Part shown: piece by piece, positions 14,569 to 25,300 of the stretch
How the letters are laid out: every line of letters begins with the position of its first letter
How positions within the stretch are numbered: position 1 is the stretch's first letter
DNA from: Siderastrea siderea
Taxonomy: Eukaryota > Cnidaria > Anthozoa > Scleractinia > Rhizangiidae
DNA length: 64,000 nucleotides
Assembly: GCA_964030785.1 (NCBI GenBank)
Contig: OZ034968.1
Coordinates: 43,029,186-43,093,185, forward strand
Direction of reading: 5' to 3'
Notes under the pieces: model-generated
Told to the model about the DNA's origin: nothing
The model's input: the letters and a program-made list of their open reading frames with translations, nothing else
The model's database searches: none
Translations under genes and position numbers: made by a program

Positions 14569-14766
14569 ATGGATGATCCAGTCCTCAGTCCAGAAGCCCA
14601 ACAAGTGATTGATCGTCTACGAGCCTTGTTGTCTCGACTCGAAAAAGATTTGGAACAGATCCGCTTCAAAGCTTCTTATTTTGAACTGCTTCGACTTCAT
14701 AGTCAAAAACATCTCAGTCGGAACGAATTGTGTTTATTAACCTTAAAAAACTTCTACCGGTGGTGA
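14569..14766 (+). CDS. Small helical accessory protein A
   Basis: 65 residues: L-S-P-E-A-Q-Q-V-I near the start, a Leu/Arg/Glu coiled-coil-like segment, then E-L-L-R-L-H and a C-terminal E-L-C-L-L. The TATA box is 29 nt before the ATG. The stop TGA is directly followed by the next ATG (no spacer). It is a paralogue of the following gene, with matching S-P-x-A-x-Q-x-I, R-L, E-L-x-R-L and final L-L positions. Function unknown. Confidence 0.65.
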   Translation: MDDPVLSPEAQQVIDRLRALLSRLEKDLEQIRFKASYFELLRLHSQKHLSRNELCLLTLKNFYRW

Positions 14767-15015
14767 ATGGGCGACAAAGCCGACAAGATCAGTCCTGACA
14801 AGATCAGTCCTGGCAAGGTCAGTCCTCAAGCCCTGCAAATCATAGAACGTTTGGGAGAGATCCGAAAACAAATCCTTCGCCTGGTCCAACCTTTACGTTA
14901 CAAGCTCACTTTTCACGAACTGTGCCGACTCCGAAAAGAAGGGATCATCACCCCCGTCGAGTTTCAACTCTTGGTCAATCCACTCTTTGATCCTTTCGCC
15001 GATCCTTTCGCCTGA
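14767..15015 (+). CDS. Small helical accessory protein B, paralogue of A
   Basis: 82 residues. It begins with a three-fold short repeat (K-I-S-P-D, K-I-S-P-G, K-V-S-P-Q) and then follows protein A: Q-A-L-Q-I-I-E-R-L, a coiled helix, H-E-L-C-R-L and E-F-Q-L-L, ending in two copies of D-P-F-A. The stop TGA shares its last base with the ATG of the RING gene (TGATGG), a stop/start overlap typical of coupled translation. Function unknown; the tandem duplication is clear. Confidence 0.65.
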   Translation: MGDKADKISPDKISPGKVSPQALQIIERLGEIRKQILRLVQPLRYKLTFHELCRLRKEGIITPVEFQLLVNPLFDPFADPFA

Positions 15016-15467
15016 TGGCTCAACCCCCACCATGTGTGATCTGTTTGACACCTCTCGCCAATTATACCACCTTGAGGTGTTGTGGTCTTCCTTGTCATGT
15101 CGCCTGTGCCAACCAACAGAACCGCCAGACCCAGCTATGCCCTACCTGCCACGTTCCTCTTACCGTGTTTGAAGTCCTCCATGAAGACTGGAAAGAAGAC
15201 CCGGAATTTGTCCAGCATGTCAAGGACGATTGGAAAAACAATCCTATCTGGTATGGCATTTGTTATGACAACGAGCACGGCCTGGAAGGATTCTGGGGAG
15301 AACTCCGAGATCCCTATGAGCCTAACCGCAAAACCCTCTACTTTCTGGGTCAGACCAAAAGCCTAGCCATTGGACGCATGAAAACCTGTATCAGCTTCTC
15401 GTCAAAAAGGACACCCCCCATGTTTGGATTTTTTTTTCTACTTGTTGTCAATACCAAGGATCAATAA
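15015..15467 (+). CDS. RING-finger protein, possible viral ubiquitin ligase
   Basis: 150 residues. C-V-I-C (7-10), C-C-G-L-P-C-H-V-A-C (22-31) and C-P-T-C (42-45) form a RING-type zinc site, usual for E3 ubiquitin ligases and for immediate-early regulators of several DNA viruses. A conserved-looking Trp-rich domain with W-Y-G-I-C-Y-D and F-W-G-E-L-R follows (80-130). Past residue ~120 (about 15,380) the reading becomes low-quality (Phe/Leu runs from poly-T) while the +1 frame stays protein-like up to the AATAAA at 15,463, so a one-base frameshift is likely. Start overlaps the stop of protein B. Confidence 0.75.
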   Translation: MAQPPPCVICLTPLANYTTLRCCGLPCHVACANQQNRQTQLCPTCHVPLTVFEVLHEDWKEDPEFVQHVKDDWKNNPIWYGICYDNEHGLEGFWGELRDPYEPNRKTLYFLGQTKSLAIGRMKTCISFSSKRTPPMFGFFFLLVVNTKDQ

Positions 15468-15508
15468 AAGATGTTGCATGACACTTTGTTGTTGTGATCT
15501 TTATTTAT
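15463..15508. terminator. Convergent polyadenylation signals
   Basis: AATAAA on the plus strand at the RING stop (15,463) and a doubled TTTATTTATT at about 15,499-15,508 (AATAAATAAA on the minus strand) mark the ends of converging transcripts. Confidence 0.55.
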
Positions 15509-16110
15509 TCTCTACACAATCATGGTCGTTGACTTTTTCTGGACAGTTCAAGGGTAATGATGGTTCTGCCTTGTTTGAAAGGAGCCGGCTGCCCATCAGC
15601 TGTTTGAATATCCATGGCAATGCTGTCAAAGATGGTTTTGCCAAGAGGAAAATACATCCGTTGCGTGGTATCAAATTGATGATCGGTATTGCCGGCATCC
15701 AAGGTACGTAAAAATCCTTTCTCTTGATTTCCACAATGCTCTGGGCCACCAGATCCGTGTAAATCATCAATTGTTGTTGCCCTTGTTGCGGTTTGACCGT
15801 TTGCGTACTGGGAAATACTTGTCGACTGAGATTCGGACCCAAGAACAAATAATAATTGAAATCGGGGTGGGTAAAGCTAACGGACACGACGCCATACGGT
15901 GGATATTTATTGACAGGACCGCGGGTGAGTGTCCATTTGTGCCGATCGTCGTAATCCACGATATTTTTGACCAGATAATTTTTTTCTTCCACAATTTGTT
16001 GCGTTGGCGTTCCTTGCCTCCATTTACTCCTCCTCCTGTGATGGGACTGATTGATGTTGTTTCTCTCCAACCATGGGGCGCCACGCTTCTGCTTCCCCTT
16101 GTGACATGGA
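15501..16110 (-). pseudogene. Third FYVTL-family copy, degenerate
   Basis: From about 16,110 downward the minus strand encodes a beta-rich protein whose C-terminal part has the family order: Y-T-D-L element, short spacer, a Y-F-P-L-G-K-T-x-F-D-S-I segment and a final T-I-I-T-L-E-L strand. The last third is read in a different frame (15,702-15,520) from the rest; the shift lies in an A5/T5 run near 15,710. The family's F-Y-V-T-L start is missing, and the open frame upstream to 16,334 is probably noise. It is strongly diverged from the two intact copies, so it may be an old duplication or a formerly distinct spike protein. Confidence 0.6.
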
Positions 16111-16237
16111 ACTCTCATCATCTGCAAGCCATGGATTATTTGATTTCTTCCAACATGTCTACCATTAAAATATTTTTTTCCAACATAAAAACGCCTTTTC
16201 TTTGACTGAAGGACTACCCCCGTTCCAAAAATTGGAC

Positions 16238-16497
16238 TTTGGACTTTGAGCCCGCGTTTTCTCAGCGGTTTTACTTCCCCTTGCGCCCACGATCCATTTT
16301 TCCTACTGGTCAGCGGTTTCCCATTCCAAAACACGTCACTTCCGGTTTTAGGGCACTTCCGGTAACCTCATTTCCGCTTCCGGTCACTTCCGGTGACGTC
16401 ACTTCCGCTTCCGGCTGCATCCAAACGAGGCCCCACCCAAACGAGGCCATGACATCAAAACGAGGCTCAGTGTGCCATACGAGCCCCCTTTACTACT
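16238..16497. promoter_or_regulatory. Viral right-terminal control region with ETS and CRE repeats
   Basis: Within ~110 bp there are several CACTTCCGG/TTCCGCTTCCGG elements (ETS/GABP cores) and a perfect CRE TGACGTCA at 16,394-16,401 flanked on both sides by ETS cores. Three AAACGAGG repeats follow (about 16,424-16,467). The block ends in ...CCTTTACTACT at 16,497, then host DNA. Such a terminus would be part of the Polinton terminal inverted repeat; its partner is outside the window. Confidence 0.65.
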
Positions 16498-18795
16498 GAC
16501 TGTTTAATTTATGGGGAATTCTATGAAATTTTTTCATGGCATCAAATAATAACCATAGCATATTATTTACGTATCATATAAACGACATTTTAATAAATTT
16601 TAGCTCTAAAATAGATTTGCATGGACTTTCGTACATCGAATTTTTAGCAATAAAACCAAAGGCGAAATCGCTGAGAAAGAATATGGGAAAATATTTTTAT
16701 ATGCTGTTGTTTCTATCATTACAGTGTGTTTCCACGCAATTTGAGCGACGTTAGTTCTATTTATATTACCGTGTATACGATGGAGGAAGGAGACCCAAGC
16801 GAAGTTGCCTCTGGCAAATGCTATTTTACGCCCACTTAAATAAAGCGACCATTTGCGCTTGCATTAGAATGTACAACTGTTTATTTTTTCATGATAATTA
16901 ACGGTTTACTGCTGGGATTCAGCCTACAGGTTAAAATTGCAATTAGTGGAAGAATTTTGCAAATCAAGACTACAAAACGGCCAGTGTTTGCATGTTGTTA
17001 GGATAGCTGGTAATGCAACTCAAAAATGGCAGGATGAAGAAACTAACGTCTCAATAATGTAGTGTTTAAGGAATCAGCAAAGAATTGGTTGAGATCCAAC
17101 CAATTTGTGAATTGTTTAAACAGTTGTTTTCATTTTTGTGGTAAGCACGTTAAACAGCCTCCATGTTGAATTGAAGTGGACATCAAAAAAATTGTTAGAG
17201 CGAGTTTTACTGCTCAGGTAGTTTCCCATTCTGACCTGTCGTCCAATTTCAATTTCTCTTAATATATTTTCATGTATTTATTTTTTTAATAGGGATTTTT
17301 CTTTTTCTTTTTTTTTTTTTTTTTTTTGCAAAACCACTTGCACATAGCTTCTGGCTATAAGGAATTCACCACTCGTCAAAGAGCCGCCATTGGTTCGTGA
17401 ATCGCATCGTGCGTCATCCCACACACGCGTGGACGTGGATATTTTAAAGTGTTGTTTGGTTTGTCGAGGGGCTAATTCCTTAGTCAAATTAAAGCTGTGT
17501 ACAATTCGTTTTCAGAAATTCATTTTTCGAGATAAACAGCAAAAGAGAGCATAGACATTGGAAATGCCTCCGTTACACAACTATTTTACACACAGGTATT
17601 ATTTCATACTGCGGGTGGTCATTTTTTTCCTCTAATTATCATGCTGGTAGTCAAAACTCCAAAGAAACGTCTCAGGCAAAAATGTGTGGTGTGTTTCTGG
17701 ACCTTTCTGCTGAAATGCCTTCAAATAAACCAAATCACGGTGTAATATTTACGGCCGAGTGGGAGAGGAAAGAGTCAGAGCTGCTGGAATAGCTCTGAAA
17801 ACCACACAACAGCCAGAAAAACAGTGTACACTCTCAACACAAAATAAGCCATTTTTTAACTTGGTTAACAAAATTATTCCATTTTATGCTCTACAATTTA
17901 TTCTTTGAATTTTTTAATTTGCTAAAGCACCAACAGTTTGAGCTTGGAATTTCTGTGCGGTAACCGTTGTATTCATCCATTTTTGTGCACGAATATGTGT
18001 ACCGTTTAACACTGGTAAGACTGCATTTACTGAGTTCACCTGAAAGCCAAGATACGTTTCTCTTGGAATAACTTTCCTTCTAAGACAAATTTTAGCTTTT
18101 GGTTACAATTATCATATGGTGTCATCTCATGTCGCCTAAAAACAGGGGTGAGTTGCATAAAACCTAACGCCGAACGTAACTGCTAACGTCAGACGTTAAA
18201 ACAGTGACTTTGACTGGAGTCAATTGACCTAGCTTTTTCTTTCTTTGGTTGAAATTATATCGTTTATAGTTAAATATACCGTTTTGGTGTTATTCTGCAG
18301 TCTGCAGTCTGCAGTCTGCCGTCTGCAGTCTGCATTTTGTACTGACCGGTCTTCCTAGAATTAAAACACTTATGTCAGAGACAAAACCAACATTTGTCGT
18401 GGGGAGGAAAGTCATCCGTGTTGAACTCTTCTCGGCGCCGATGGCCAAAAAACCCTAAACCTCGCGAAAAAAAAAACAGAATTGGACAAAGCTTTTCCTG
18501 GGATTAGTCGGATTCAATGATTTACGTAAGCGCTATTTTTCAACACAGGCTGCGAAATGACAAGGAAACGTTCACTATAAACCCGCGGTCACCCAAACTC
18601 AAACTGCGAAAGCGGTAATTAATATAAGGATTGCACGGGAATTGAGCGAATAATTCTAGAAGCATAAGACAAAACCAAACATATGTCAAAGCATGATGTT
18701 ATTTCTGTTGATACAGTCCACCTATTGTACTCTTCATATACGTTTGCTCTTCAAATTGCGGATGCTCGTGTCAGGTAGCAGCCAATCATAGTATC
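16498..18795. repeat. Host GPCR 3'-flank repeat, copy 1 (interrupted by virus)
   Basis: From gactgtttaattta onward this segment aligns with 19,581-20,945 and its first ~230 bp with 29,391-29,620. Compared with copy 2 it has an extra ~930 bp (about 16,891-17,822) and a T-rich tract near 17,300. It shares a 7-bp TGCAGTC run (about 18,295-18,337) with copy 2 (about 20,453-20,497). The viral element abuts its first base, so copy 1 lost or is separated from its natural left flank. No gene is visible in it. Confidence 0.8.
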
Positions 18796-19390
18796 GTTCG
18801 TTGTATGTGTGTCGCTTGCTACGATAACGGCAATTTCTATTGATCGATAGCTCGCCTTTCATCTTCTCTTGAGATATCGCGAAATTGTGACATTAATAAA
18901 GTTGTTTCTGTCCTTGTTATTGAGTGGATTCTAGCAGCGTTTTGGACTGGATCCTGGTTTTGGAGTCCAAAAATTAATGTCTTAACAGGCCAATTGTTGC
19001 CATTGTTCTGTTCATTTCCCTTCTGATAACGCCGCGTTGTTATATCAATATTAATCGTGGACTGCGCCGTCAGGTTGCATAAATTCATCGACAGGCAATC
19101 GACAAGGAAGCGGGTGACTTTAATGTTATCCAGTACAAGAGAAGCGTGAATAACATGTTATGGATCTACGTGGTTTTTCTCGCTTGTTATGGTCCAACCT
19201 TTTTATCGCAGCTTACAATAGTTATTTTAGGGCTCAATAACTCTACTCGCTTTGTCCTGCACTTTGTTGCAATCGCGATTCATTTGAATTCTTCTTTAAC
19301 CCTTTTCTGTACTGTTGGAGAATCAAAAAACTAAAAGAGAACGTTCTTTCCAATTTACGTTTTATTTATCACTCTTTGCGTCCCACTAGA
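18796..19390 (+). pseudogene. Rhodopsin-type GPCR pseudogene
   Basis: Nucleotide similarity to the intact receptor at 28,261-29,181 begins in transmembrane helix 3 and continues to its end. The tyrosine codon of the D-R-Y motif is replaced by TAG (18,848-18,850). Further indels follow in helix 5 and loop 3. The helix 6/7 part is still readable from 19,146 to 19,334 with C-Y-G-P, but the N-P-x-x-Y motif is destroyed by a frameshift. The 5' half is absent and is joined directly to flank repeat copy 1. Confidence 0.8.
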
Positions 19391-20945
19391 TGACTGCTAA
19401 TTTTTCCTTTTTTAATGGCGTAAAAGTAGCAGCTACAAAAGCAAATATAAGAAAATACTGAGCATCGTGTAGTATTTGATTCACTTTAGCACCAAATTAA
19501 CTATGATATCACTTTTTATACACATATTTCATACTTTTTTAAATGCTCTTCTATACCGTTTAATAATAAGCAACTGAAAGGACTGTTTAATTTATGGGGA
19601 ATTCTATAAAATTTTTTCATGGCATCAAATAATAAGAATACCTTATGAAAGCAAAGCATATTATTTACATATCATATAAATGACATTTTAATAAATTTTA
19701 GTTCTAAAATAGATTTGCATGGACTCTCGAACTGAGAATTTTTAGCAATAAAACCAAAAACAAAATCACTGAGAAAGGATATGGAAAAATATTTTTATCT
19801 GGTGTTGTTTCTATCATTACACTGTGTTTCCACGCAATTTGAGCGACGTTAGGTCTATTTATATTACCGTGTATAAGATGGAGGAAGGATACCCAAGCGA
19901 AGTTGCCTCTTTTACGCCCACTTAAATAAGGCGACCATTTGTGTTTGCATTAGAATGGACAACTGTTTATTTTTTCAAAGTGTACACTCTCAACACAAAA
20001 TAAGCCATCTTTTAACTTGGTTAACAAAATTATTCCAGTTCATGCTCTACAATTTATTCTTAGAATTTTTTAATTTGTTAAAGCACCAACAGTTTGAGCT
20101 TGGAATTTCTCTGCGGTAACCGTTGTATTCATCCATTTTTGCGCACGAAAATGTGTACCGTTTAACACTGGTAAGACTGCATTTACTGAGTTCACCTGAA
20201 AGCCAAGATACATTTCTCTTGGGATAACTTTTCTTCTACGACAAATATTAGCTTTTGGTCACAATTATCATATGGTGTAATCTCAGGTCGCCTAAAAACA
20301 GGGGTGAGTTGCATAAAACCTAACGCCGAACGTAACTGCTAACGTCAGACGTTAAAACAGTGACTTTGTCTGGAGTCAATTGACCTAGCTTTTTCTTTCT
20401 TTGGTTGAAATTATATCGTTTATAGTTAAATATACCGTTTTGGTGTTATTCTGCAGTCTGCAGTCTGCAGTCTGCCGTCTGCAGTCTGCATTCTGTACTG
20501 ACCTGTCTTCTTAGCATTAAAACACTTATGTAAACAAAACCAACATTTGTCGTGGGGAGGAAAGTCATCCGTGTTGAACTCTTCTCGGCGCTGATGGCCA
20601 AAAACCCTAAACCTCGCGAAAAAAAAAACAGAACTGGACAAAGCTTTTCCGGGGATTAGTCGGAGTCAATGATTTACGTTAACGCTACTTTCCAACACAG
20701 GCTGCGAAATGATAAAAAAAAAGCTCACTATAAACCCGCGGTCACCCAAACTCAAACTGCGAAAGCGGTAATTAATATAAGGATTGCACGGGAATTGAGC
20801 GAATAATTCTAGAGGCATAAGACAAAACCAAACATATGTCAAAGCATGATGTTATTTCTGTTGATACAGTCTACCTACTGTACTCTTCATATACGTTTGC
20901 TCTTCCGATTGCGGATTCTCGTGTCAGGTAGCAGCCAATCATAGT
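19391..20945. repeat. Host GPCR 3'-flank repeat, copy 2
   Basis: 19,391-19,580 matches the sequence right after the intact GPCR (29,182-29,390), including ataccgtttaataata. 19,581-20,945 is the second copy of the segment found at 16,498, without the 930-bp extra block. It demonstrates the uninterrupted arrangement of the site that the virus occupies. No gene seen. Confidence 0.8.
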
Positions 20946-23900
20946 ATCGGTCGCGGTCGCTTCCGGGTATAAATTCATCATCATCCTGACATTAACTCCC
21001 TCTTTCTTGTCGCTATCAAAGCATTTACATCTCTGGGAAAAACATTTTTCTCTCCCTCCGCTCCCTCTGCAACATTTGACGGTTTTTCATCTATGTATGT
21101 AGGGTACTGTAACCCAGTCAGGCAAGGCAAGTTTTTTGCCTTGCCTATGCTAAACATGATATACTATTTACTATTTTATTGTCATCAAATGCTCTTTATG
21201 TGTTTTCAAAAAAAAACAGCCACAGCATACTTGTGGCCAAAAAAAACTCCAACACATGAGTATACTCTGTTGTGTGGCATTTCATCTTCGGCAAAACGAC
21301 TACGACCTCGCGCGGAGCTCTTTGTTTGCATCCGGTACAGTGTACTTTTGCCCATACTGTACATCTCGTTGTTGTGTAGTAATTTAATTTGAACTTATTT
21401 TAAGTTGTATCAATGACTTAAGTTTATCGTTCATTCACTTATTATTTCAGAATATTTACGGAGTGAGTGAGCATTGAACCGAAAGTGCCAAAATAGCTTT
21501 CTGAACAAGAAAGCCTAATGGGTATTTTAACAGGCAGTTCTGACCCTCCCCACCCCTAGGTTTCACAAATGTCAGCGCGATCCTGCATTTATACGAACCA
21601 GCTTGACGAAAGGTGTTATTGTGTAACACAATATTTTGACTGTAGCGTTACTGGATGACGTAATGTTTAAACTCTGGTGACTCAGCTTATCTTTCTTATC
21701 GCTTTTATTTCTGCAAAAAACGCAAATTCCCTCAAACGTTGAATGTCGGTATAAATTCGCGCACAACTGAGGATGCTTACACAGGCATGACGAAATATTT
21801 ACTGTTGTGCCTAGACCGTGAATACAAACAGTGAACATAGCAGTAGAATCAAAATATAACGCTTGATAAACACGAGCTCGAGCAGATCGTCAGAGTCTGG
21901 GGCAGAGTCTGGGCATATCTCATGACGTGATGTTTAAAAGCGGTTTGCTAACCCGAGAATCCCCTTGCAAAAGTAAACAAGTTGACTCGGAATTCGTAGC
22001 ATAAACGGCTACGTACCAGACTATGCACTTACAAAATTACCTCAAACCCAACCAACACAACAGCGAACACCACCCGCAAACCACACGCATCGCTCGATAA
22101 CATTCAGTTATTTTCTACCTTAAAGACTCGTAACAGCTACCTTATTAATTGATCTCCCTATTAATGACCGATTCCTTCGTCTTTATGCAATTAAAATCAA
22201 CTTCTCGCCTCAAATAAACACTCATCTCTCTCCCTTCTCAAGAGCTATGATGTATCGATGACGCAATCGTCGGTGCAATCCACTAATTGCATCATCATAC
22301 TAGTGCCAATCCCTTCTCTTCCTAAGCCACCTTTCCTAACCACGCTAATAAGCTGCAAACACAGCTGTCGTTTCTCTCCTCTGCGAAATACAGGTTACCC
22401 AATGAGAAAATTCACAAATCACAAATCACAAATCCTTCTGACTCCCACATTCTTACAACCCTCAAAATGTCAATCCCCATAACAAAACTCCTGCGCTAAA
22501 AAAATTTCACTAGAACCACCAAATAGATAACACAGCCAATTTAGCATTCAATCCTATTAGTTGCTTTACTCAGTTGCGCATGTGTCGTACAAGACAAATA
22601 CAGAAACCCAAACTTAACAACCCTTCGCCGTTCAGGGACCGCGCGCGGCCTTTTTTGAAGTGGGGGGCTAACTCGATCGCTCAAGGGTGAAGTAGAGTTC
22701 GGGTTGGGGGCGGGGGGGGGGGGTTGACAGCCTCACGCAAAAATTTCCCTTTCTCTTAAGTGACTAATTAACAATGCATCTAGGGCGGCCAAGTGTGTTA
22801 AAAGTTGTCAGTTTATACCAGGAGGTGTCCTGGTTTATACCCATCATACACACCAATAAGTAACGGATCAAAGCTATGCTAAGGGTATCAAACTCTTCGA
22901 CTTACCACTGATTAATAATGTCGTTACTTAAACCACGTTTTGGTGACCTTATCCGGAATAGAAGACAATATACAGTTACTGCGTTCTTAGTTTGGAAATA
23001 ATTCCTTTCGCTCAGTAATGTACCCACGATAACAAAATGTACGGAATGCGGGCGGAATGTTTAGGTTTACTCAGAATACGAAAAATTACATTCTGTTAGG
23101 GAGTCGGAGTCTACTATTCCTAAATAGGAATAAGAATAACCAGGATGTTTCCAAAATAATGCGCCTGAGCCTCTTCTTTCAGGCCATCCCTTTTTGCTTT
23201 CTTCGTTTAGCGTCGAATGCGTTTCCTGATTTTGGGTGGGTCGGTCGGTCGGATTAGAAAAAAAAAGGCCCCAAAAAAGGTCCCCAAAAATGAGGAGGAG
23301 ACTGGGGCTGTTTCCCATTATGTCAAAATGTCCGGAAATTTCGGTCGAAACGTAAATGGAACGCTTCGGTCCAAAAGGAAATTTTCCTGAAAAAAGTGGT
23401 CCACCTCCAGAGGTGGTCCTCTTTGACCGGTCGGTCCGGTCCGCCGAAACTTGTCGTTCCATTTTCAAAAATTCTCGTTTCCAGCCCCACTTCACTGGGA
23501 AGTAATCGAAATTTCAGTCGACACTAAATGGAACGCTTCGGTTCGATTGGAAATTTTGTTTCTATCGAACAATGTCGTTCCATTTTCCCTTGGTTAGTTC
23601 CACTGATCTCTGACTGGTCGGTCAGGCATAATGGAAAGCACCCTGGAACTAGGAGGCCCGGTACCCCAGCATCAATGCCGTGGAGCCTGGAAACAACACG
23701 ATGTGGTCACAAAATCAACATGGCGGCAATGGAGGTCGAGGAAGACAACACCGGTGTGGTGGTTAAGGTTGAAATTGGTATTCAGCGTTAAGAAATTCCC
23801 TTAATAAATCTGTAGTTGCACAATGTTTATTTTTCAGATAAAAGGTGAAAAAAGGTTTGACTACGTCATTACCTTCCTCATAACAGAATTTTTTTGTTTT

Positions 23901-24980
23901 TTTTGAAAACGCGAAAATTTTGGTCGGTCAGACCACGCTAAACGGAGAAATAAAAGGGGATGGCCTGACATCTCTACACACATTTTAAGACGTATCCGGC
24001 ACGGTGCAAACCTTGACGTATTCCCATTAAGGAACTCAAAATCAAAAACAGTTTTCTTTTAAAAAACTCGTACAAGCAAACCTGTTATCATTACAGAAAA
24101 GGGCCAACTGAGAAAACTGAGCTGAGTGTCATGAAATATATAATTCGCCAAATTCAGTCTGTCGATATGTCCTGACTTCTGAACGCCTTATTTGTCATCG
24201 TTAGGAGCGAACGAGACATTTCGGCAGCTATCCTAGTTGCAATGTTTACATGCATAGAGAGGTCACGTTGATTTCCAGCAAATGTCTCGGTACGCTGTTG
24301 CCGACAATCCTGTCTGGAGACAGACTACAGTTCGTAATGCCCAGGCCAGACAAGAACGAGAGTCGACAAAGGTTCGAACTCTTTGGGAGCAGAAAGACGG
24401 TCAATGAGAGTTCACTAAAGTTAGAGCCCAAACGACAGCGAAAGTTTCAACTTCCGTCGATTGTAATTAAGATCTGAGCAGGTTCATCTCTTCAAGATAG
24501 AGTCCCCTAGATTGATTTTCAACTAATCCGAAGCCAAATGAAAGCAAGGCGATTTGAACTCTTGTAGAGTATTCGGTTTCCATTCCACTTTTCTTTGGCC
24601 AATACGAAAATTAGATCTAACTGGGGAAAAGTAAGTACAGGTCAACCCTGAAACTAATCACTCACTAATGAATTTTCCAACTTCCTCATTATTATTTTTT
24701 TATGGCGTCAAAAAGTGGGGGGGCTAAAGCCCCCTCAGACCACCCCTGGCACGGTCCCTGCCGTTCATATCTTAAATACGGTAAATTCAAAGACAAGAAC
24801 ACACGTAGGTAACATTCAGCAGACTAATATGCGCATGCGTCGTATATAAGACAGTACAGCTTTTGAGTGCTCCTACCATAAGCTTTACAGCACTTTGTTC
24901 GTACGTTAAGCCCACTGACCATGAAAAGGGAAACCTGGTCCATTTTATAAACCGGCAGTCGCCATATATGGCGACGGCCG
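20946..24980. other. Intergenic host DNA
   Basis: No convincing gene. A TATA-like gggtataaattc stands at 20,968. 22,700-22,725 has a G-rich run. 23,240-23,640 contains a GC-richer repeat with GGTCGGTC units and two imperfect copies of a taaatggaacgcttcggt sequence (23,353 and 23,525). A Kozak-like AACATGGCGGC opens a short frame at 23,720-23,791 that could be a first exon (see separate entry). 24,700-24,765 has another dispersed fragment. Confidence 0.4.
23720..23791 (+). CDS. Possible first coding exon, weak
   Basis: AACATGGCGGC is a strong animal start context. About 23 codons follow, with an acidic M-E-V-E-E-D-N-T then V-V-V-K-V-E-I, running into CAGC followed by GTTAAG, a weak splice-donor match, with a TAA overlapping it. 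There is no detectable second exon nearby. It may equally be chance within a repeat. Confidence 0.2.
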   Translation: MAAMEVEEDNTGVVVKVEIGIQR

Positions 24981-24984
24981 GTTA

Positions 24985-25300
24985 ACATGTTCATAAAACC
25001 ATTTACATAGGCAATAGGTGATGATGAATCAAAGCTACTGAAATAGCATTAAATAAGGTCAAATCAGCACTTATTTATAGACTTGGAGAGGAATGACTCA
25101 CAGCTGCTGAAATAGCACTTAATAACGTCAAATTATCACATAATATTTACATAATGAAAGAGCCATGAACCAAAGTTGCTGAAAAAGCTTTCAAAAAGCT
25201 CAAATCAGCACGTAACATTTGTACAGCGAACGAGCGATAAACAAAGGTTGCTGAAATAGCTTTGAATGGACTCAAAGCACCATACGGCAGTCAGGACTAC
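24985..25300. repeat. Diverged ~80-bp tandem repeat upstream of a GPCR copy
   Basis: About four units share a core like aaagttgctgaaatagcattnaa followed by ctcaaatcagcac and a -aca-ta-at-tttacat spacer. A related pair occurs at about 27,865-27,980, ahead of the intact receptor. The repeats therefore travel with the 5' flank of the GPCR duplication unit. Just before, at about 24,970-24,985, lies a tcgccatatatggcga palindrome. Confidence 0.55.

Larger units (their letters stand above)
1..16497. mobile_element. Endogenous Maverick-Polinton / adintovirus-like element, right part
   Basis: A dense block of about 26 tightly packed genes on both strands contains a chromodomain DDE integrase, a double jelly-roll capsid protein, an adenain-like protease, a P-loop packaging ATPase and a PLA2 virion protein. 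This set defines Polintons/adintoviruses. The left end and the DNA polymerase B gene are not in the window. The right end is placed at 16,497 because host sequence starting at 16,498 (gactgtttaattta) also occurs at 19,581 and 29,391, where its upstream flank is present and continuous instead of viral. Frame breaks in the ATPase (about 4,675), the third FYVTL copy (about 15,710) and possibly the RING gene (about 15,380) suggest a recently disabled copy; assembly error is the alternative. Confidence 0.9.

Noticed and set aside
1..16497. A bacterial or phage origin of the gene-dense block
   Set aside because: TATA boxes, AATAAA signals, CCAAT/ETS/CRE sites, a chromodomain integrase and adenovirus-like proteins show a eukaryotic DNA virus; no Shine-Dalgarno pattern.
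1..16497. A DNA polymerase B gene of the element
   Set aside because: No frame with polymerase motifs exists in the window; it probably lies to the left.
24970..24985. tcgccatatatggcga palindrome as a regulatory site
   Set aside because: Too short and isolated; chance or a repeat fragment is as likely.
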